This document shows positions 27,547-28,355 of a stretch of 28,355 nucleotides of DNA, in pieces. The notes beneath the pieces were generated by a model. That model was not told the DNA's origin. It worked only from the letters and a program-made list of their open reading frames with translations, and made no database searches. Numbering within the stretch: the first letter of the stretch is position 1; each line of letters opens with the position of its first letter. This DNA comes from JBBRUG01 sp038247995. Lineage in GTDB: Bacteria; Chloroflexota; Chloroflexia; Chloroflexales; Chloroflexaceae. A program made the position numbers and the translations under genes. Where the stretch lies: assembly GCA_038247995.1 (NCBI GenBank), contig JBBRUG010000031.1:1-28355 (forward strand), given 5' to 3'.

Positions 27547-28176
27547 TCACCCGACGCCCGCGTCCCGGGCCTTGATGATCGCCTCGGCCCGGTCGCGCAC
27601 CTGGAGCTTACTGAAGATGTCGCTGACGCGGTTGCGTACCGTCTTCACACTCAGGCCAAGCCGCTCTGCAATCGCGGTGTTGGTCAGCCCCTGCGCAAGC
27701 AGCGTCAGGGTGGCCCGCTCGCGCTCGGTGAGCTCGGGGAACACGGCCGGCACCGGCGGGGCCGCGAAGTACTGCATCACCCGTTGGGCAACGCTCGGGC
27801 TGAAGATCCCCTCGCCGGCGGCTGTGGCGCGGATCGCCCGCAGCGTCTCTTCGCCGCCCGTGCCCTTGAGCACGTAGCCGCACGCACCCGCCTTCAACGC
27901 CTTGAAGACCATGGTGTCGTCGAGCATGGAGATCACCAGCACTGCAGCCGCGGGGTGCAGCGCGCGCAGCTGCCGCGTCACCTCGATGCCGCTGAGATCG
28001 GGCAGGTTGAGATCCATCAGCACGAGGTCGAAGGGCTGGGCGGCGGCAAGCGCCAGCGCCTCAGCCCCGCTCGCTGCCTCGCCGACGATCTGCAGATCAG
28101 CCTCGGCCCCGATCAACGTGCGCAGGCCGAAGCGGAAGACCGGGTGGTCGTCAACGATCAGGATGCGAATGGTCAC
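27547..28176 (-). CDS. NarL/FixJ-type response regulator
   Basis: A 209-residue two-component regulator. The receiver domain (1-120) has the acidic pocket Asp9-Asp10, the phosphorylation site Asp55 in LVLMDLNLPD, and the conserved lysine in YVLKG (about 105). The LuxR-type helix-turn-helix (about 147-205) shows LTERERATLTLLAQGLTNTAIAERLGLSVKTVRNRVSDIFSKL. A GTG start at 28176 is preceded by GGGAGG and lies inside the 3' end of the histidine kinase gene (26-base overlap), so the two are translationally coupled partners. Target genes are not evident here. Its 3' end is followed directly by the tRNA fragment. Confidence 0.95.
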   Translation of the reverse strand: MTIRILIVDDHPVFRFGLRTLIGAEADLQIVGEAASGAEALALAAAQPFDLVLMDLNLPDLSGIEVTRQLRALHPAAAVLVISMLDDTMVFKALKAGACGYVLKGTGGEETLRAIRATAAGEGIFSPSVAQRVMQYFAAPPVPAVFPELTERERATLTLLAQGLTNTAIAERLGLSVKTVRNRVSDIFSKLQVRDRAEAIIKARDAGVG

Positions 28177-28354
28177 GCTGCCCTCCCTCGCCGCTCATCG
28201 GCAGCACGGCGCGTAGTGCGGTGCCGCCCGTTCCGCTTGTGAGCACCAGTTGCCCGCCCAACTCCTCGGCGCGCTCGCGCATCGACTGAAGGCCGACGCC
28301 GGAGAGCCGGTTCGTCGCGATGCCCACGCCATTGTCCTGAAACTCCAGGATGAG
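28151..28354 (-). CDS. Sensor histidine kinase, C-terminal end (partial)
   Basis: The minus frame entering from the window edge encodes 67 residues. FQDNGVGI is the N2/G1 box of the HATPase domain, and GVGLQSMRERAEELGGQL is the G2 box typical of NarX/DesK-type (HisKA_3) kinases. It ends TGA at 28153-28151, overlapping the response regulator gene by 26 bases. The sensor and dimerisation parts lie outside the window, so the signal is unknown. Confidence 0.9.
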   Translation of the reverse strand, partial: LILEFQDNGVGIATNRLSGVGLQSMRERAEELGGQLVLTSGTGGTALRAVLPMSGEGGQRDHSHPDR

Positions 28355-28355
28355 C

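Overview
The window is a GC-rich bacterial chromosome segment whose gene content and style suggest a Chloroflexota bacterium, probably class Chloroflexia. The basis is lipoproteins with Pro/Thr-rich linkers, a TrmB-type regulator, FtsX-type ABC export genes, and many short interspersed intergenic repeats. This placement is an inference; there is no rRNA or intact tRNA to confirm it. There are no insertion sequences, phage genes or CRISPR arrays.

Left part (1-4.6 kb): a broken metallo-beta-lactamase-fold hydrolase gene and a TetR regulator, both on the minus strand and apparently sharing an operator motif. Next come a TrmB-family regulator with a near-ideal promoter and a palindromic operator, and a heavy-metal P1B-type ATPase. 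Middle-left (4.8-7.0 kb): a secreted PQQ-type sugar dehydrogenase lipoprotein diverges from a rhomboid protease.

The clearest functional unit is 7.1-13.5 kb: TetR regulator, double FtsX permease, LolD/MacB-like ATPase, long coiled-coil HlyD-like adaptor and a Met/His-rich DUF305 protein. This looks like a tripartite-style ABC efflux operon. Its promoter lies within two palindromes, one of them 38 bp and perfect. A 58-residue membrane miniprotein with an excellent ribosome binding site follows.

Right part (13.9-28.4 kb): the C-terminal remnant of a PdeM-like phosphoesterase; three paralogous secreted clan GH-A-like glycoside hydrolases (14.3, 23.3 and 24.9 kb); a YceI protein; a LysM protein; a carboxylesterase; a YjgR/HerA-like ATPase; a GlcE-GlcD-like flavoprotein fusion; a LOG/TIGR00725 protein; and a NarL-type two-component pair cut by the window edge. 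A fragment matching the 3' half of tRNA-Gly(CCC) lies between the last two loci.

The most unusual signal lies between genes. Almost every gap carries short tandem words of 7 or 8 bases. One family built on CACTGA starts exactly two bases after the stop codon of four different genes, on both strands. A 50-bp tandem array begins inside the last codons of the esterase gene. An 8-bp array of the intergenic type sits in frame inside the GlcE-GlcD fusion, where a change in copy number would shift the frame of the GlcD half.
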